Shown: positions 36,241-45,590, numbered from the stretch's first letter. The stretch is DNA of 64,000 nucleotides from Chryseobacterium soli (GCF_000737705.1 NZ_JPRH01000002.1:124001-188000), one strand, 5' to 3'. Notes: generated from the letters alone by a model not told the origin. Translations and numbers: made by a program.

Positions 36241-37374
36241 ATGAGACCATTACTAAGTATTGCAATAGCGACTAAAGACAGAGAAAAATATTGTGTGAAA
36301 TCAATACAGTCTATTTTATCTCTTAATAGTAATAAAATAGAAATTACCATTTCAGATAATAGCGCAACTCCCCAGGTAAAGAACTTTATTGAAGAGCTGA
36401 AATCTACTAATGTTAAATATAGATATGATTCAGGCCCGGTTTCTTCAATTGAAAACTTTAACAGAGCAATAGAACTTACCACAGGAAAATATATCATACT
36501 GATTGGTGATGATGATACGATATTGCCAAAGGCCATTGAGATAGCCGAATGGGCAGATAATAACGATATAGATTCTGTTTGTTCTAAAGAAGCAGTTACT
36601 TATTACTGGCCAGGTGCATTAGAGCAATACCCTACCGGAGCATTAATTATTCCGCCATTTGGTAATAATATAAAGGAAATTTCTCTAAAAAAGAATTTAA
36701 TCAGTCTTCTACATAATGGATTACAACATTATTTGCTGTATCCTTTACCTAAAACCTATCACGGAATAGTTAAAAAAGATATTTTAGAAAAGATAAAAAA
36801 GCTAACAGGACATTATTATGGTGGATTAAGCCCGGATATATACTCTTCAGTTGCCGTTTCATGCATTGCTAAAAACCATTTCCAATTGGAAGAGCCAATT
36901 TCAGTGGCAGGAGTATGCCCAACAAGTACTACTGCAGAAAACTTCACAGGAAAGCATTCAGGAACATTAGAAAATATTCCCCATCTTAGACATAGAGAAG
37001 GATATGTTTTTGATAAAAGAATTCCTAAATATTATAGTGTTAATACAATATGGGCTGAGTCTGGGTTGAAAGCATTAGAAGAATTGAAAGAATTTGAACT
37101 ATTAAAAGAATTTAATATTTTTTATCTTTTGGCTCAAGGAAGAATAAACAATAGGAAGTTTATTAGTGATTTGATTGAAGAGGAGACTCAGAAAACATTA
37201 TCTGAAAATAATATCAGCCAAAATAAATACAAAATTGAAAATGCAAAAAGTATATTTAAAATTTATACTAAAAAAGCTTTGAATATATTGAATACAAAAA
37301 TGAGTTCTCGGAAAGACAAAACAATTTTAAGTATAGAAAATATTCAAAAAGTATTGGAAATTTATAATTCATAA
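36241..37374 (+). CDS. family 2 glycosyltransferase
   Basis: A 377-residue GT-A enzyme. It opens with LLSIAIATKDREKYCVKSIQSIL and DNSATP, and has the metal-binding acidic stretch IGDDDTILP near residue 90. The region after 120 is longer than in minimal GT2 proteins and has no membrane segment. It should add one sugar of the repeat unit on the cytosolic face. Donor and linkage are unknown. It starts eight bases after the flippase stop. Confidence 0.85.
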   Translation: MRPLLSIAIATKDREKYCVKSIQSILSLNSNKIEITISDNSATPQVKNFIEELKSTNVKYRYDSGPVSSIENFNRAIELTTGKYIILIGDDDTILPKAIEIAEWADNNDIDSVCSKEAVTYYWPGALEQYPTGALIIPPFGNNIKEISLKKNLISLLHNGLQHYLLYPLPKTYHGIVKKDILEKIKKLTGHYYGGLSPDIYSSVAVSCIAKNHFQLEEPISVAGVCPTSTTAENFTGKHSGTLENIPHLRHREGYVFDKRIPKYYSVNTIWAESGLKALEELKEFELLKEFNIFYLLAQGRINNRKFISDLIEEETQKTLSENNISQNKYKIENAKSIFKIYTKKALNILNTKMSSRKDKTILSIENIQKVLEIYNS

Positions 37375-37376
37375 GA

Positions 37377-38441
37377 ATGCCATATTACTTAATACCATAC
37401 ATCTATATATTTTTTCTTTGGATAAATTACTATTTTAATAAAGTAGATTTTCAAAGAAAAAATCTGTTATTATTTGTTTTCTTATTGCCTGCATTTTTAA
37501 TTGCTGTATTAAGAGGGAATATAGGGACAGATACTTTTTTTTACCTGGGTCTTTTTTCTCTCCATGAAAAGGGTATGGTTACGGATGGATATGAACCAGG
37601 ATTTCTTTTACTTACTTTTTTAATATCAAAATTAGGATTAGGGGCAAGATTTGGAGTGGCTTTAATTTCTGTAATGACAAGTTTTCTTCTTATTAAGCTT
37701 TTTTCGCGGTCAAAAGAAACTATTGCTCTATTTGTAGTTGTATTTTTTCCTATTTTCTACTTTGATTTTACAATGAATGGTATAAGATATGGGCTAAGCT
37801 TTGCATTAGCTGCTTGGGCTGTGCACTATTTGTATGAAAAAAAATACCTTTACACAACGATTTTGTCAATGGTCGCTATTTCAATTCAGTATTCTGCATT
37901 GCTTATTGTGCTGGTTTTTATATCTAACTTAATAAAGAAAAAATATATTTTTGTATTTTTAGGTATTTTTCTTGTCTTGATGACTCTCACAAGTACTTTT
38001 GACTTCTTTTTGGACCATTTGGCGGGAAAACAGAAAAGCTACTCGCACATTCAATCACCAGGTGCGTTTTCGGGAATTGGACCTCTGATCCAGTTTTTAT
38101 TTATTTATTTTTGTTTTTTATTTTATTCAAACAAAAAGTCTTCGAAAAAACTATTGCATATTATTTTGATCTTGGAAATTATATCATTTATCATTGCTAA
38201 ATTTACTTATGCAGGATTAAGGCTTCAAACAACATTTTTATTCACTTTAATTATATATATATTGAATAATATTGATTTGTTGGAAATCAAAAATAGAAGC
38301 ATGTTTATGTTCAGAATGATCATAATCAGTTTATTCAGTACTGCAATGTTTATGAAGAATATTACCAGTGTGGGAGATGAGGCGCAACTGACTCCTTTTT
38401 TACCTTATAAATTCTTTTGGGAACAAGGCTATCCTTTTTAA
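37377..38441 (+). CDS. O-antigen/capsule polymerase (EpsG-family Wzy-like)
   Basis: A 354-residue membrane protein with about nine or ten hydrophobic segments. The N-terminal part has FLIAVLRGNIGTDTFFYLGL, where the arginine followed by GTDT..Y is the recurring EpsG/Wzy signature, and a helix-loop with FDFTMNGIRYGLSFALAAWA further on, also typical. It should join repeat units in the periplasm. It follows a GT2 gene by two bases and precedes another by nine. Confidence 0.85.
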   Translation: MPYYLIPYIYIFFLWINYYFNKVDFQRKNLLLFVFLLPAFLIAVLRGNIGTDTFFYLGLFSLHEKGMVTDGYEPGFLLLTFLISKLGLGARFGVALISVMTSFLLIKLFSRSKETIALFVVVFFPIFYFDFTMNGIRYGLSFALAAWAVHYLYEKKYLYTTILSMVAISIQYSALLIVLVFISNLIKKKYIFVFLGIFLVLMTLTSTFDFFLDHLAGKQKSYSHIQSPGAFSGIGPLIQFLFIYFCFLFYSNKKSSKKLLHIILILEIISFIIAKFTYAGLRLQTTFLFTLIIYILNNIDLLEIKNRSMFMFRMIIISLFSTAMFMKNITSVGDEAQLTPFLPYKFFWEQGYPF

Positions 38442-38450
38442 TTTTTTTAT

Positions 38451-39242
38451 ATGAATATTTCCGTAATAATCCCCATGTATAATTCCGAGAAGACTATCAC
38501 TGAAACATTAAAATCAGTTTTTAGTCAAACATGTAAACCTGATGAAATAATTATTGTTAATGATGGAAGTAAAGATGATTCTAAAAATATTGTTGATCAG
38601 ATTATCAACAATAATCAATCAGGAATAAAAATTCAAATAATTAATATTAAGAATAGTGGTGTTTCTGTTGCAAGAAATACAGGAATTAAAAATGCCCATG
38701 GAGATTGGATTGCCCTTTTGGATTCTGATGATGCATGGGAAGTAAATAAATTAGAAAGACAGATTGAAATTATTAAGGAAAATCCTTCAATAGATTTTTT
38801 AGGGACCACCAGGAATAAAGAGGTTATTAAAAATATCCTATGGATTAAATTAGGCCATTTAACAAAAATAACAGCGAAACAACTTCTATTAAGATTTGTT
38901 TTTGTAACCCCTACTATTTTGTTTAGGAAAAGCATAGTTGACGATATTGGATATTTTGATGAAAATCAAAGATATGCGGAAGAAGGAAATTATTTTATTA
39001 GAATAGCCAATAAATATAATGCATATCTACTTAATGAAAGTTTAGTGATAACGGGAGGTGGTAAAGCCCATTTTGGAGAAAGCGGGTTATCAGGAAATAT
39101 TTTGGAAATGGAAAAAGGAGAATTAAAAAATATTAAAGACTCCTTACATATGGGAATTATTAATAGTTTTGAATATGTTTTGATTAGTACCTTTTCTATT
39201 TTAAAATATGTAAGAAGATTCTTAATTGTTAAATTAAAATAA
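38451..39242 (+). CDS. family 2 glycosyltransferase
   Basis: A 263-residue GT-A enzyme with SVIIPMYNSEKTITETLKSV, IIVNDGSKDDS near 35-45, SVARNTGIKNAHG and the DxD-type LLDSDDAWE. These motifs are those of GT2 enzymes of the WcaA/EpsE sort. There is no clear membrane anchor. It probably adds one residue of the repeat unit. Sugar specificity is not predictable from the sequence. Confidence 0.88.
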   Translation: MNISVIIPMYNSEKTITETLKSVFSQTCKPDEIIIVNDGSKDDSKNIVDQIINNNQSGIKIQIINIKNSGVSVARNTGIKNAHGDWIALLDSDDAWEVNKLERQIEIIKENPSIDFLGTTRNKEVIKNILWIKLGHLTKITAKQLLLRFVFVTPTILFRKSIVDDIGYFDENQRYAEEGNYFIRIANKYNAYLLNESLVITGGGKAHFGESGLSGNILEMEKGELKNIKDSLHMGIINSFEYVLISTFSILKYVRRFLIVKLK

Positions 39243-39254
39243 TATACGATATTT

Positions 39255-39845
39255 ATGTTAGAAAGATACGGTATATTTGGTATTATCAGTCTGTTATACT
39301 TTAAGATTAGAGGAATGCTTATTTTTAAAAATGCGAGATTGATTCGTTTTCCGTTTAGAATAAGAGGAAGAAAGTTTATCAAAGTAGGCAAAGGTTTTAC
39401 GACAGGTTTTAATTGTAGAATTGATGCTTTTCCATCAGATAGTAAAGAAAAATATCTAATTGAGATAGGGGAAGGAGTACAGATGAATGATTATGTGCAC
39501 ATTGCAGCGCATAGAAAAGTTGTCATTAAAGATAATGTATTAATAGCTAGTAAAGTTTTTATAACAGATCATAACCATGGTAGTTATAGCGGAGAAGATC
39601 AAGATTCTCCATTATCTAAACCAAGTGAAAGAAAACTTCAATCTTCACCGGTAACTATTGAAGAAAATGTATGGCTTGGAGAATATGTTTCAATAATGCC
39701 AGGCGTTACAATAGGCAAAGGATCTATTATTGGTACGATGTCTGTCGTAACAAAAGATATTCCAGATTATACTATTGCTGTTGGCAGTCCCGCAAAAGTG
39801 ATAAAAAAGTTTAATTTTTCTACTAATACATGGGATAAAGTTTAA
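39255..39845 (+). CDS. hexapeptide acetyltransferase (WcaF/NodL-like)
   Basis: A 196-residue LbetaH acetyltransferase. The catalytic histidine region reads ITDHNHGSYSGED, followed by SPVTIEENVWLGEYVSIMPG and VTIGKGSIIGTMSVVTKDIP and the usual close VGSPAKVIKKF. These features match maltose/colanic-acid O-acetyltransferases. It probably O-acetylates a sugar of the polymer or repeat unit using acetyl-CoA. It lies 12 bases after the preceding GT2 gene. Confidence 0.87.
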   Translation: MLERYGIFGIISLLYFKIRGMLIFKNARLIRFPFRIRGRKFIKVGKGFTTGFNCRIDAFPSDSKEKYLIEIGEGVQMNDYVHIAAHRKVVIKDNVLIASKVFITDHNHGSYSGEDQDSPLSKPSERKLQSSPVTIEENVWLGEYVSIMPGVTIGKGSIIGTMSVVTKDIPDYTIAVGSPAKVIKKFNFSTNTWDKV

Positions 39846-40023
39846 TATGAACCTATTACAGAAATGAAATATAAGTATATGAAATAGGCTGTTAAAAATG
39901 TATTACCAATAGCCTTGCAATGTTAAGACAAACCGTAAGAAATGTAAAGGGAAAAAGAATTGTTGAAACTAAGCATAGCTAAAAAATGAAGATAATAATG
40001 ATGATCTAGAATCTAGAATTGTA
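39846..40023 (+). other. gap with short coding-like remnants
   Basis: A 178-base break in an otherwise tightly packed operon. Short stretches read like protein in different frames: AVKNVLPIALQC before a stop, and an ATG frame of 20 codons (MLRQTVRNVKGKRIVETKHS). They may be remains of a deleted gene; I cannot identify it. Confidence 0.3.
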
Positions 40024-40839
40024 ATGATAAATATTTCAATAGTTTTATATAATACTTCTTCAGAAGATATTAATAACTTTCTTTCTTCTTTCTCTCAGCT
40101 TAAACTAGAATTTAATCTTATTCTAGTTGACAACTCTGAAACAAACTCTCTGGAAAAATATTTTAAAGAGTTTAATTTTATTCAATATATACATAACCCT
40201 TCCAATCCAGGATTTGGTGCATCTCATAATATTGCTTTGAAAAAATCGTTGGAAGATAGCAGGGTGAAATATCATTTCGTAGTTAACCCTGATGCTTATT
40301 TCAAAGGCGATGTAATTTCTGATATGATTAGTTATATGAATACTGATTCTGAAATAGGAATGCTTATGCCACAGATTCTGAATGAGGATGGGACAGTTCA
40401 GTTTCTTCCTAAGCTTTTGCCCTCTCCAATGAGTATCTTGCTTAGAAAGATCAAGTCTCCTTTTTTTATTTACAATGATTTTATTAATAAATATGAACTT
40501 AGATTTGTAGATCAATCTGAAATCTATAATGCGCCAATTCTTTCAGGTTGTTTTACATTGTTCAGATGTACTGCGTTAAAAGAAATTGGTCTCTATGATG
40601 ACCGGTTTTTTATGTATTTTGAAGATTGGGACATCTCAAGAAGGATGCACAAAAAATATAAAACGATTTATTATCCAAAAGTATCTATTTATCATAAATA
40701 TGAATCAGGTGCTAATAAAAATAAAAAATTATTTAAAATTTTTCTAGCGTCAGCATATAGATATTTCTCAAAATGGGGATGGTTCTTTGACTTTGAAAGA
40801 ACAAACGTAAATAAAGAAACAATATCACAATTCAAATGA
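40024..40839 (+). CDS. family 2 glycosyltransferase (rhamnosyltransferase-like)
   Basis: A 271-residue GT2 enzyme of the WbbL/rhamnosyltransferase type: LILVDNSETN, NPGFGASHNIALKKS, VVNPDAYFKGDV, and the late SGCFTLFR...IGLYDDRFFMYFEDWDISRRM with the conserved E-D-W-D general-base segment. The presence of rfbC in the same locus is compatible with rhamnose transfer, but the other rhamnose genes are not here. Its stop overlaps the DUF4838 start by four bases. Confidence 0.87.
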   Translation: MINISIVLYNTSSEDINNFLSSFSQLKLEFNLILVDNSETNSLEKYFKEFNFIQYIHNPSNPGFGASHNIALKKSLEDSRVKYHFVVNPDAYFKGDVISDMISYMNTDSEIGMLMPQILNEDGTVQFLPKLLPSPMSILLRKIKSPFFIYNDFINKYELRFVDQSEIYNAPILSGCFTLFRCTALKEIGLYDDRFFMYFEDWDISRRMHKKYKTIYYPKVSIYHKYESGANKNKKLFKIFLASAYRYFSKWGWFFDFERTNVNKETISQFK

Positions 40840-42551
40840 AACTAATTACTCTTTTTCTGTTGGCTATTTCATTGAGACTATATTCTCAACAATTAGTTTT
40901 GGCTTCAGGTGGTACTTCGGTTTATCATATAGCCCTAGCTAAGAATGCAGATAATATTGAAAAACAGTCAGCACAGGAGTTTCAGAGAATGTTTAAAGAT
41001 ATATCAGGAGTTACCCTGCCTATTGAAACCTCAGATTTTAAAAAAGAGAAAGAAATAAGAATAGGTAAGAATTCTGCTTTTGGGAATAGTTTCAATGTTG
41101 CAGAAGATGGAGTAGTGATTAAAGCACTGAACAATAATCTTATTATATCAGGAGGAAGCAGAAAAGGAGTACTTTATGCGATATATACTTTTTTTGAAAA
41201 TTATATGGGATATAAAGTCTATGCATTGGATGAAAAAACTATACCTGTTAGTAAAAATGTTCAGATCCCGAATAATCTTAATTTTATTTACTCTCCTACA
41301 TTTGAGTTCAGATCAGAATATTTTATTGAAAGTCAAGATAAGAATTATGCTGATTTTCATAAATTGAACTATTTTTTTGAAAATAGGTTATATTTTGCTC
41401 ATTCATTTGGATGGCTTCTGCCTGCGGATAAGTACTTTAAAACTAATCCGGAATTTTTTGCTTTAGTTAATGGTAAAAGAGACGCTTCTCAAATGTGTTT
41501 CAGTAGTGAAGGGGCAATACAGGAACTTATTAAAGTTCTGAAAGTGGAAATGTCACTTTCACCTAATAATGTTGTGTGGTCTGTAAGTCCACTAGACTCT
41601 CCCAATGTATGCCATTGTAATTTATGTGAAAAAAAATATTCAAATGGTGGATTCACTGAAGCTATGATGTATTTTGTGAATAAAATTGCAATAGCCTTTC
41701 CAGATAAAACTATAAGTACATTGGCATATAATCAGTCACTATATCCATCACCTAAGACGAAGCCGCAGAGTAATGTGGAGATAATGTTTTGCTATACCAA
41801 TGTAGATAGAAGTAAACCCATTTCGTCTCCTGAAAATAAGGATGCTGCAAAATTCAAAGAAGCATTTAAGGAATGGAAAAAGCAGACAAATAATTTTTTT
41901 GTCTGGGATTATACAGTAAACTATTTCAATTCATTGTTTCCCTTTCCTAACATCTATACTCTCCAACCGAATCTTCAGTATTTTAAAGCTTCAGGCGTTA
42001 AAAAAATATTTGAACAGGGAATAGGCCCGCAAAAAGGCGAATTTTCAGAGTTGAAGTCATATGTTATAGCAAAACTTTTATGGAATCCTGAACTAGATGT
42101 TCAGACGTTAATTGATGATTTCTTGAAAAACTATTATGGTCCTGTATGGACAGATATAAAAAACTATATAAATACAGTTAATAATAGATTTCAGCAGTCA
42201 GGAGCATCTCTGGATGTTTATGCTAATCCCGTACAATATAAAGATGGTTATTTGAGTGATCAAAACATTAGAGATTACTATCAAATCTTGAAATCAGCCT
42301 TAAACAAGGTGAAAGGTAATAGCAAATTTGAAAAAAGAATAAAAAAAGAATTGTTATCCGTAGATTATGCTGTCTTGGAAATAGGTAGAAATGATCAAAA
42401 AAGATTCGATCAAATAGGAGGTGCTGGAATTCATAACAAAGCAAATACCTTTGTATCGGAAGCTAAATCAGTGGGGATAACTTTTCTTAGAAATGGAGAA
42501 CTTACTAATGAGGAATATCAAAAACAAATTGAGAAAAAAACAGGTAAATAA
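40836..42551 (+). CDS. secreted DUF4838 protein (glycoside-hydrolase-like)
   Basis: A 571-residue protein with a signal peptide ending around LYSQ. Residues about 20-150 form the alpha/beta N-domain seen in GH20/GH67 enzymes (VIKALNNNLIISGGSRKGVLYAIYTFFE), and about 155-470 match DUF4838, with SPLDSPNVCHCNLCEKKY and FVWDYTVNYFN. Function of the family is not established; distant resemblance to glycoside hydrolases suggests polysaccharide cleavage. It is translationally coupled to the rhamnosyltransferase-like gene, so it is part of the locus and may trim or release the polymer in the periplasm or outside. Confidence 0.8.
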   Translation: MKLITLFLLAISLRLYSQQLVLASGGTSVYHIALAKNADNIEKQSAQEFQRMFKDISGVTLPIETSDFKKEKEIRIGKNSAFGNSFNVAEDGVVIKALNNNLIISGGSRKGVLYAIYTFFENYMGYKVYALDEKTIPVSKNVQIPNNLNFIYSPTFEFRSEYFIESQDKNYADFHKLNYFFENRLYFAHSFGWLLPADKYFKTNPEFFALVNGKRDASQMCFSSEGAIQELIKVLKVEMSLSPNNVVWSVSPLDSPNVCHCNLCEKKYSNGGFTEAMMYFVNKIAIAFPDKTISTLAYNQSLYPSPKTKPQSNVEIMFCYTNVDRSKPISSPENKDAAKFKEAFKEWKKQTNNFFVWDYTVNYFNSLFPFPNIYTLQPNLQYFKASGVKKIFEQGIGPQKGEFSELKSYVIAKLLWNPELDVQTLIDDFLKNYYGPVWTDIKNYINTVNNRFQQSGASLDVYANPVQYKDGYLSDQNIRDYYQILKSALNKVKGNSKFEKRIKKELLSVDYAVLEIGRNDQKRFDQIGGAGIHNKANTFVSEAKSVGITFLRNGELTNEEYQKQIEKKTGK

Positions 42552-42555
42552 TTAT

Positions 42556-43581
42556 TTAGTATTTTCCAAGATCAAAGAAAAATTTATTTTCAAAATCTGT
42601 TGAATTCATAAAGTTAGTAGCATAAGTTCCGGCACATAGTCCCCCGATAAAAGAATTACACTTAGAAAGTATATAAATTGAAGATAAGTATTCAATTCCC
42701 TTTAAATACCTGTCATTTTCCCTGTTAAAAGAAGCTTCAAAAAGAAAATCAACATTGAGATCATCATAGTATACTCTTTTATTTTCTAAGATTTTATTAG
42801 GAAATTTCTCTTTTAGCTTATTAACTGCTGCTTTTTCTTCTGTAGCGATATATATATAATCAAATTCACCCCATTGAGCGATAAGCTCTTCAATTTTACT
42901 GATAAATGTATCGATGTCGGGTTGTATGGGGTGTCCATAAGGCTTCATTTTTGTATAATCAGTTCCTCTATACAATAAACCAAGAACTTTTTTACCATTT
43001 ATAAGATTTATATATTCATCTTGAATGTAAGAATTAGCCTGATCACTTAAATGAATGAAATTCTCACATATTTTTTTCCAGAATATGCTTTCATCCCGGT
43101 CGAAAACAGAATTGATAAAAGGAGATAATGGCTGCATTTTTGTTGGACTTAAAACATAATTGCCTGCTTTATAAATATCATCTAAATTGGAATTTAAAGG
43201 CTGTTTAAAATAAAACTCCCAAGCATTCTTTTTTCCGAAATCTTCCTCATTTAAATAAATACTGTGAAAATTTTGCATATCGACTACGGGTATATATCCC
43301 TTTGCAATAGCATAAGCAATATGACCTAGAAAAAGTGAAACATATGTTAAAAGCCCTATTGAAGAATTATCTCTTCGTATTATGTAATAAGTTTTTTTTT
43401 CAGATGATGAGGCTATCTTTTTTATATTTGCAATTGCAAGATCAAGTTCATCACTATTATGAAGTAGTTTTTTTACAATTTTTTTATATCTGTAATTTCT
43501 AATGTCATAAATTGATTCTAAATAAAAATGATATAATTCTTTTATTTGTTTGTTCTTTCTAAGCAGCTCTTTTAAGGTCAT
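42556..43581 (-). CDS. putative fucosyltransferase-like glycosyltransferase, opposite strand
   Basis: A 341-residue cytosolic protein on the strand opposite to the rest of the locus. The segment LGLLYRGTDYTKMKPYGHPI followed by a helix and YIYIATEE is similar to the donor-binding region of O-fucosyltransferase/NodZ-like GT-B enzymes (RGTDY in place of RRGDY), and IEYLSSIYILSKCNSFIGGLCAGTYA resembles the late part of that fold. Identification is tentative. A TATATTTG promoter element at 43612-43619 overlaps the outer start codon at 43614, so the inner ATG at 43581 is chosen. The gene converges on the DUF4838 gene with a four-base gap. Confidence 0.6.
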   Translation of the reverse strand: MTLKELLRKNKQIKELYHFYLESIYDIRNYRYKKIVKKLLHNSDELDLAIANIKKIASSSEKKTYYIIRRDNSSIGLLTYVSLFLGHIAYAIAKGYIPVVDMQNFHSIYLNEEDFGKKNAWEFYFKQPLNSNLDDIYKAGNYVLSPTKMQPLSPFINSVFDRDESIFWKKICENFIHLSDQANSYIQDEYINLINGKKVLGLLYRGTDYTKMKPYGHPIQPDIDTFISKIEELIAQWGEFDYIYIATEEKAAVNKLKEKFPNKILENKRVYYDDLNVDFLFEASFNRENDRYLKGIEYLSSIYILSKCNSFIGGLCAGTYATNFMNSTDFENKFFFDLGKY

Positions 43582-43611
43582 ATTATGAATATGAAAAGTT
43601 AGGTATAACAA

Positions 43612-43619
43612 CAAATATA
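43612..43619 (-). promoter_or_regulatory. Bacteroidota -7 element for the opposite-strand gene
   Basis: Minus-strand TATATTTG fits TAnnTTTG, 30 bases ahead of the ATG at 43581; it rules out the in-frame ATG at 43614 as start. Confidence 0.5.
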
Positions 43620-43694
43620 CTGATTTGTAGTAGAAATAGGGTTAATATAAATATTTCTTTTTGCAGAATAATTTTTTGTTGGAATAAGATTTGC

Positions 43695-43702
43695 TATTTT
43701 TG
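43695..43702 (+). promoter_or_regulatory. Bacteroidota -7 element for the SDR-transferase-rfbC unit
   Basis: TATTTTTG fits TAnnTTTG, with TTG at 43676-43678 sixteen bases before it, and 29 bases ahead of the SDR start at 43732. Confidence 0.5.
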
Positions 43703-43731
43703 GAACTTAAAATTAAGAATTTAAATTAACA

Positions 43732-44628
43732 ATGGAGGTTACAATTACTGGTGCTTCTGGGTTTGTAGGGAAAAATCTTTCAAATTTTTTAAAAGATAAT
43801 AATTACAATATTCAAAATCTTTCATTAAGAAATAAATGGAAGATTAATAAAAACACAAAAACAATCATTCATCTCGCTGGTAAGGCTCATGATACCGCCA
43901 ATACCTCCCAAGAGGAAGAATATTTTAAAGTAAATACTGAGCTAACTAAAAAACTTTTCGATGAGTTTCTGAACTCAGATATTAAAGACTTTATCTATTT
44001 CAGCAGTGTAAAAGCAACCGCAGATACAGTGGATGGAATTTTAGATGAAGAGAATGTGTCAAATCCCCAGACTCATTATGGAAAATCCAAACTCTTTGCT
44101 GAAGAATATTTATTATCTAAAAATCTTCCTGAAGATAAAAGGTTGTTGATTATTCGTCCATGTATGATTCATGGTCCTGGAAATAAAGGAAATTTGAATC
44201 TTCTTTATAAGGTTGTAGAAAAAGGAATCCCATGGCCATTAGCCGCTTTCGAAAATAAACGTTCCTTTTTAAGTATTGATAATTTAAATTTTTTAATCTA
44301 TGAAATACTTAAAAATAAAAATGTTCCTTCCGGAATTTATAATTTTGCTGATGATAAATCTATTTCTACAAATGATTTGATAAAAATTATAGGTCAGGCT
44401 TCAGAAAGAAAAAGCAGATTGTGGAAACTACCCTCCAGAATGATTTCTTCAGTTGCAAAATTGGGTGATATATTAAAGCTGCCTTTAAATTCTGAAAGAT
44501 TGAAAAAGCTAACTGAAAGCTATGAAGTCTCTAATGAAAAAATAAAACACGCTTTAAATATAAAATGCATGCCTGTTTCTGCAGAAGATGGTCTGCTTAA
44601 AACAATAAAAAGTTTTAAAAACAAATGA
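43732..44628 (+). CDS. NAD-dependent SDR epimerase/reductase (WbpV-like)
   Basis: A 298-residue SDR protein: NAD motif TGASGFVGKNL at 5-15, HLAGKAHD, the catalytic serine in FIYFSSVKATAD, and YGKSKLFAEEYL with Tyr-xxx-Lys. The whole resembles WbpV-type 4-keto reductases that convert UDP-4-keto-6-deoxy-GlcNAc to UDP-QuiNAc. The following gene is a WbpL/WecA-type transferase and the WbpM-like dehydratase lies at 24.1 kb, as in Pseudomonas O-antigen loci, which supports this reading. A 4-epimerase role is the main alternative. Confidence 0.78.
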   Translation: MEVTITGASGFVGKNLSNFLKDNNYNIQNLSLRNKWKINKNTKTIIHLAGKAHDTANTSQEEEYFKVNTELTKKLFDEFLNSDIKDFIYFSSVKATADTVDGILDEENVSNPQTHYGKSKLFAEEYLLSKNLPEDKRLLIIRPCMIHGPGNKGNLNLLYKVVEKGIPWPLAAFENKRSFLSIDNLNFLIYEILKNKNVPSGIYNFADDKSISTNDLIKIIGQASERKSRLWKLPSRMISSVAKLGDILKLPLNSERLKKLTESYEVSNEKIKHALNIKCMPVSAEDGLLKTIKSFKNK

Positions 44629-45590
44629 TAGAATATATAGTAATAATAGTTATTTTGTTTATCACAATGCTGATGTATTTCAAAATTGCAGATAAGTACA
44701 ACATCATAGATAAACCCAACCACAGAAGTGCCCATACACAGATCACTTTAAGAGGAGGAGGGGTTATATTTCCTATAGCATTTATCATCTTTGGATTTTT
44801 TAATTTCAACTTGATGATCAACGAATATTGGTCTTTTGGCCTTGGAATTCTGGCAATATGTACAATAAGTTTTATTGATGATATTAGAACACTGTCAAAT
44901 AAGATCAGACTGTTTGTTCACCTTATTTCGGTTATTTTACTTTTGTATTTTACTGGAGCTTTTACTTTAATGCCTTTTTGGATATGGCCTATACTATTTA
45001 TATTAATAGTAGGTACACTGAATGCATATAATTTTATGGATGGTATTAATGGGATGACAGGAATTTATAGTTTTGTAGCACTTGGTTCATTAGCCTATAT
45101 TAATAAAGAGGTTGTTCAATTTACAGATATTGATTTTATATACTATCCGATGCTTGCCTGTCTTGTGTTTCTATTTTTTAATTTCAGAAAGAAAGCAAAA
45201 TGCTTCGCTGGTGATGTGGGAAGTATGGGGATTGGTTTCTGGATAATTGGGCTTGTTACACTTTTAATTATGAGAACGGGTGAATATAAATTCATCCTGC
45301 TTTTAGCAATCTATGGAATGGAGGTAGTACTTACCATTATTGAAAGAATAATATTAAAAGAAAATATTTTCGAAGCCCATAGAAGACATTTATATCAGCT
45401 TTTTGCGAATGAAAAAAAGGCTTCTCATTTAGTGATCAGTAGCGTTTATGCTATTGTACAATTACTCATAAATGTATTTTTAATACATTCGAATTATTCA
45501 ATTTGGGCAGTAATAGCAATGGTTTTTATCCCTTTGGGATGTGTATATTTAGTATTAAAATTGAGCTTAAAAAAGAAATATAATTTATAA
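44625..45590 (+). CDS. undecaprenyl-phosphate sugar-1-phosphate transferase (WecA/WbpL-like, GT4)
   Basis: A 321-residue membrane enzyme of the MraY/WecA family with about ten helices. Conserved cytosolic motifs are HRSAHTQITLRGGG, FIDDIRTLSNKIRL with the paired aspartates, NAYNFMDGINGMTG, CFAGDVGSMGIGFW and EAHRRHLYQLF. It starts repeat-unit assembly by moving a HexNAc-1-phosphate to the lipid carrier; the WbpV-like neighbour makes QuiNAc a candidate first sugar. No WcaJ/PglC-type enzyme is present, so this is the likely initiating step. It overlaps the previous gene by four bases. Confidence 0.9.
   Translation: MIEYIVIIVILFITMLMYFKIADKYNIIDKPNHRSAHTQITLRGGGVIFPIAFIIFGFFNFNLMINEYWSFGLGILAICTISFIDDIRTLSNKIRLFVHLISVILLLYFTGAFTLMPFWIWPILFILIVGTLNAYNFMDGINGMTGIYSFVALGSLAYINKEVVQFTDIDFIYYPMLACLVFLFFNFRKKAKCFAGDVGSMGIGFWIIGLVTLLIMRTGEYKFILLLAIYGMEVVLTIIERIILKENIFEAHRRHLYQLFANEKKASHLVISSVYAIVQLLINVFLIHSNYSIWAVIAMVFIPLGCVYLVLKLSLKKKYNL

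Noticed and set aside
38990..39391. 133-codon minus-strand frame across the GT2/acetyltransferase junction
   Set aside because: Antisense to two well-supported genes on the plus strand; no promoter or family match.
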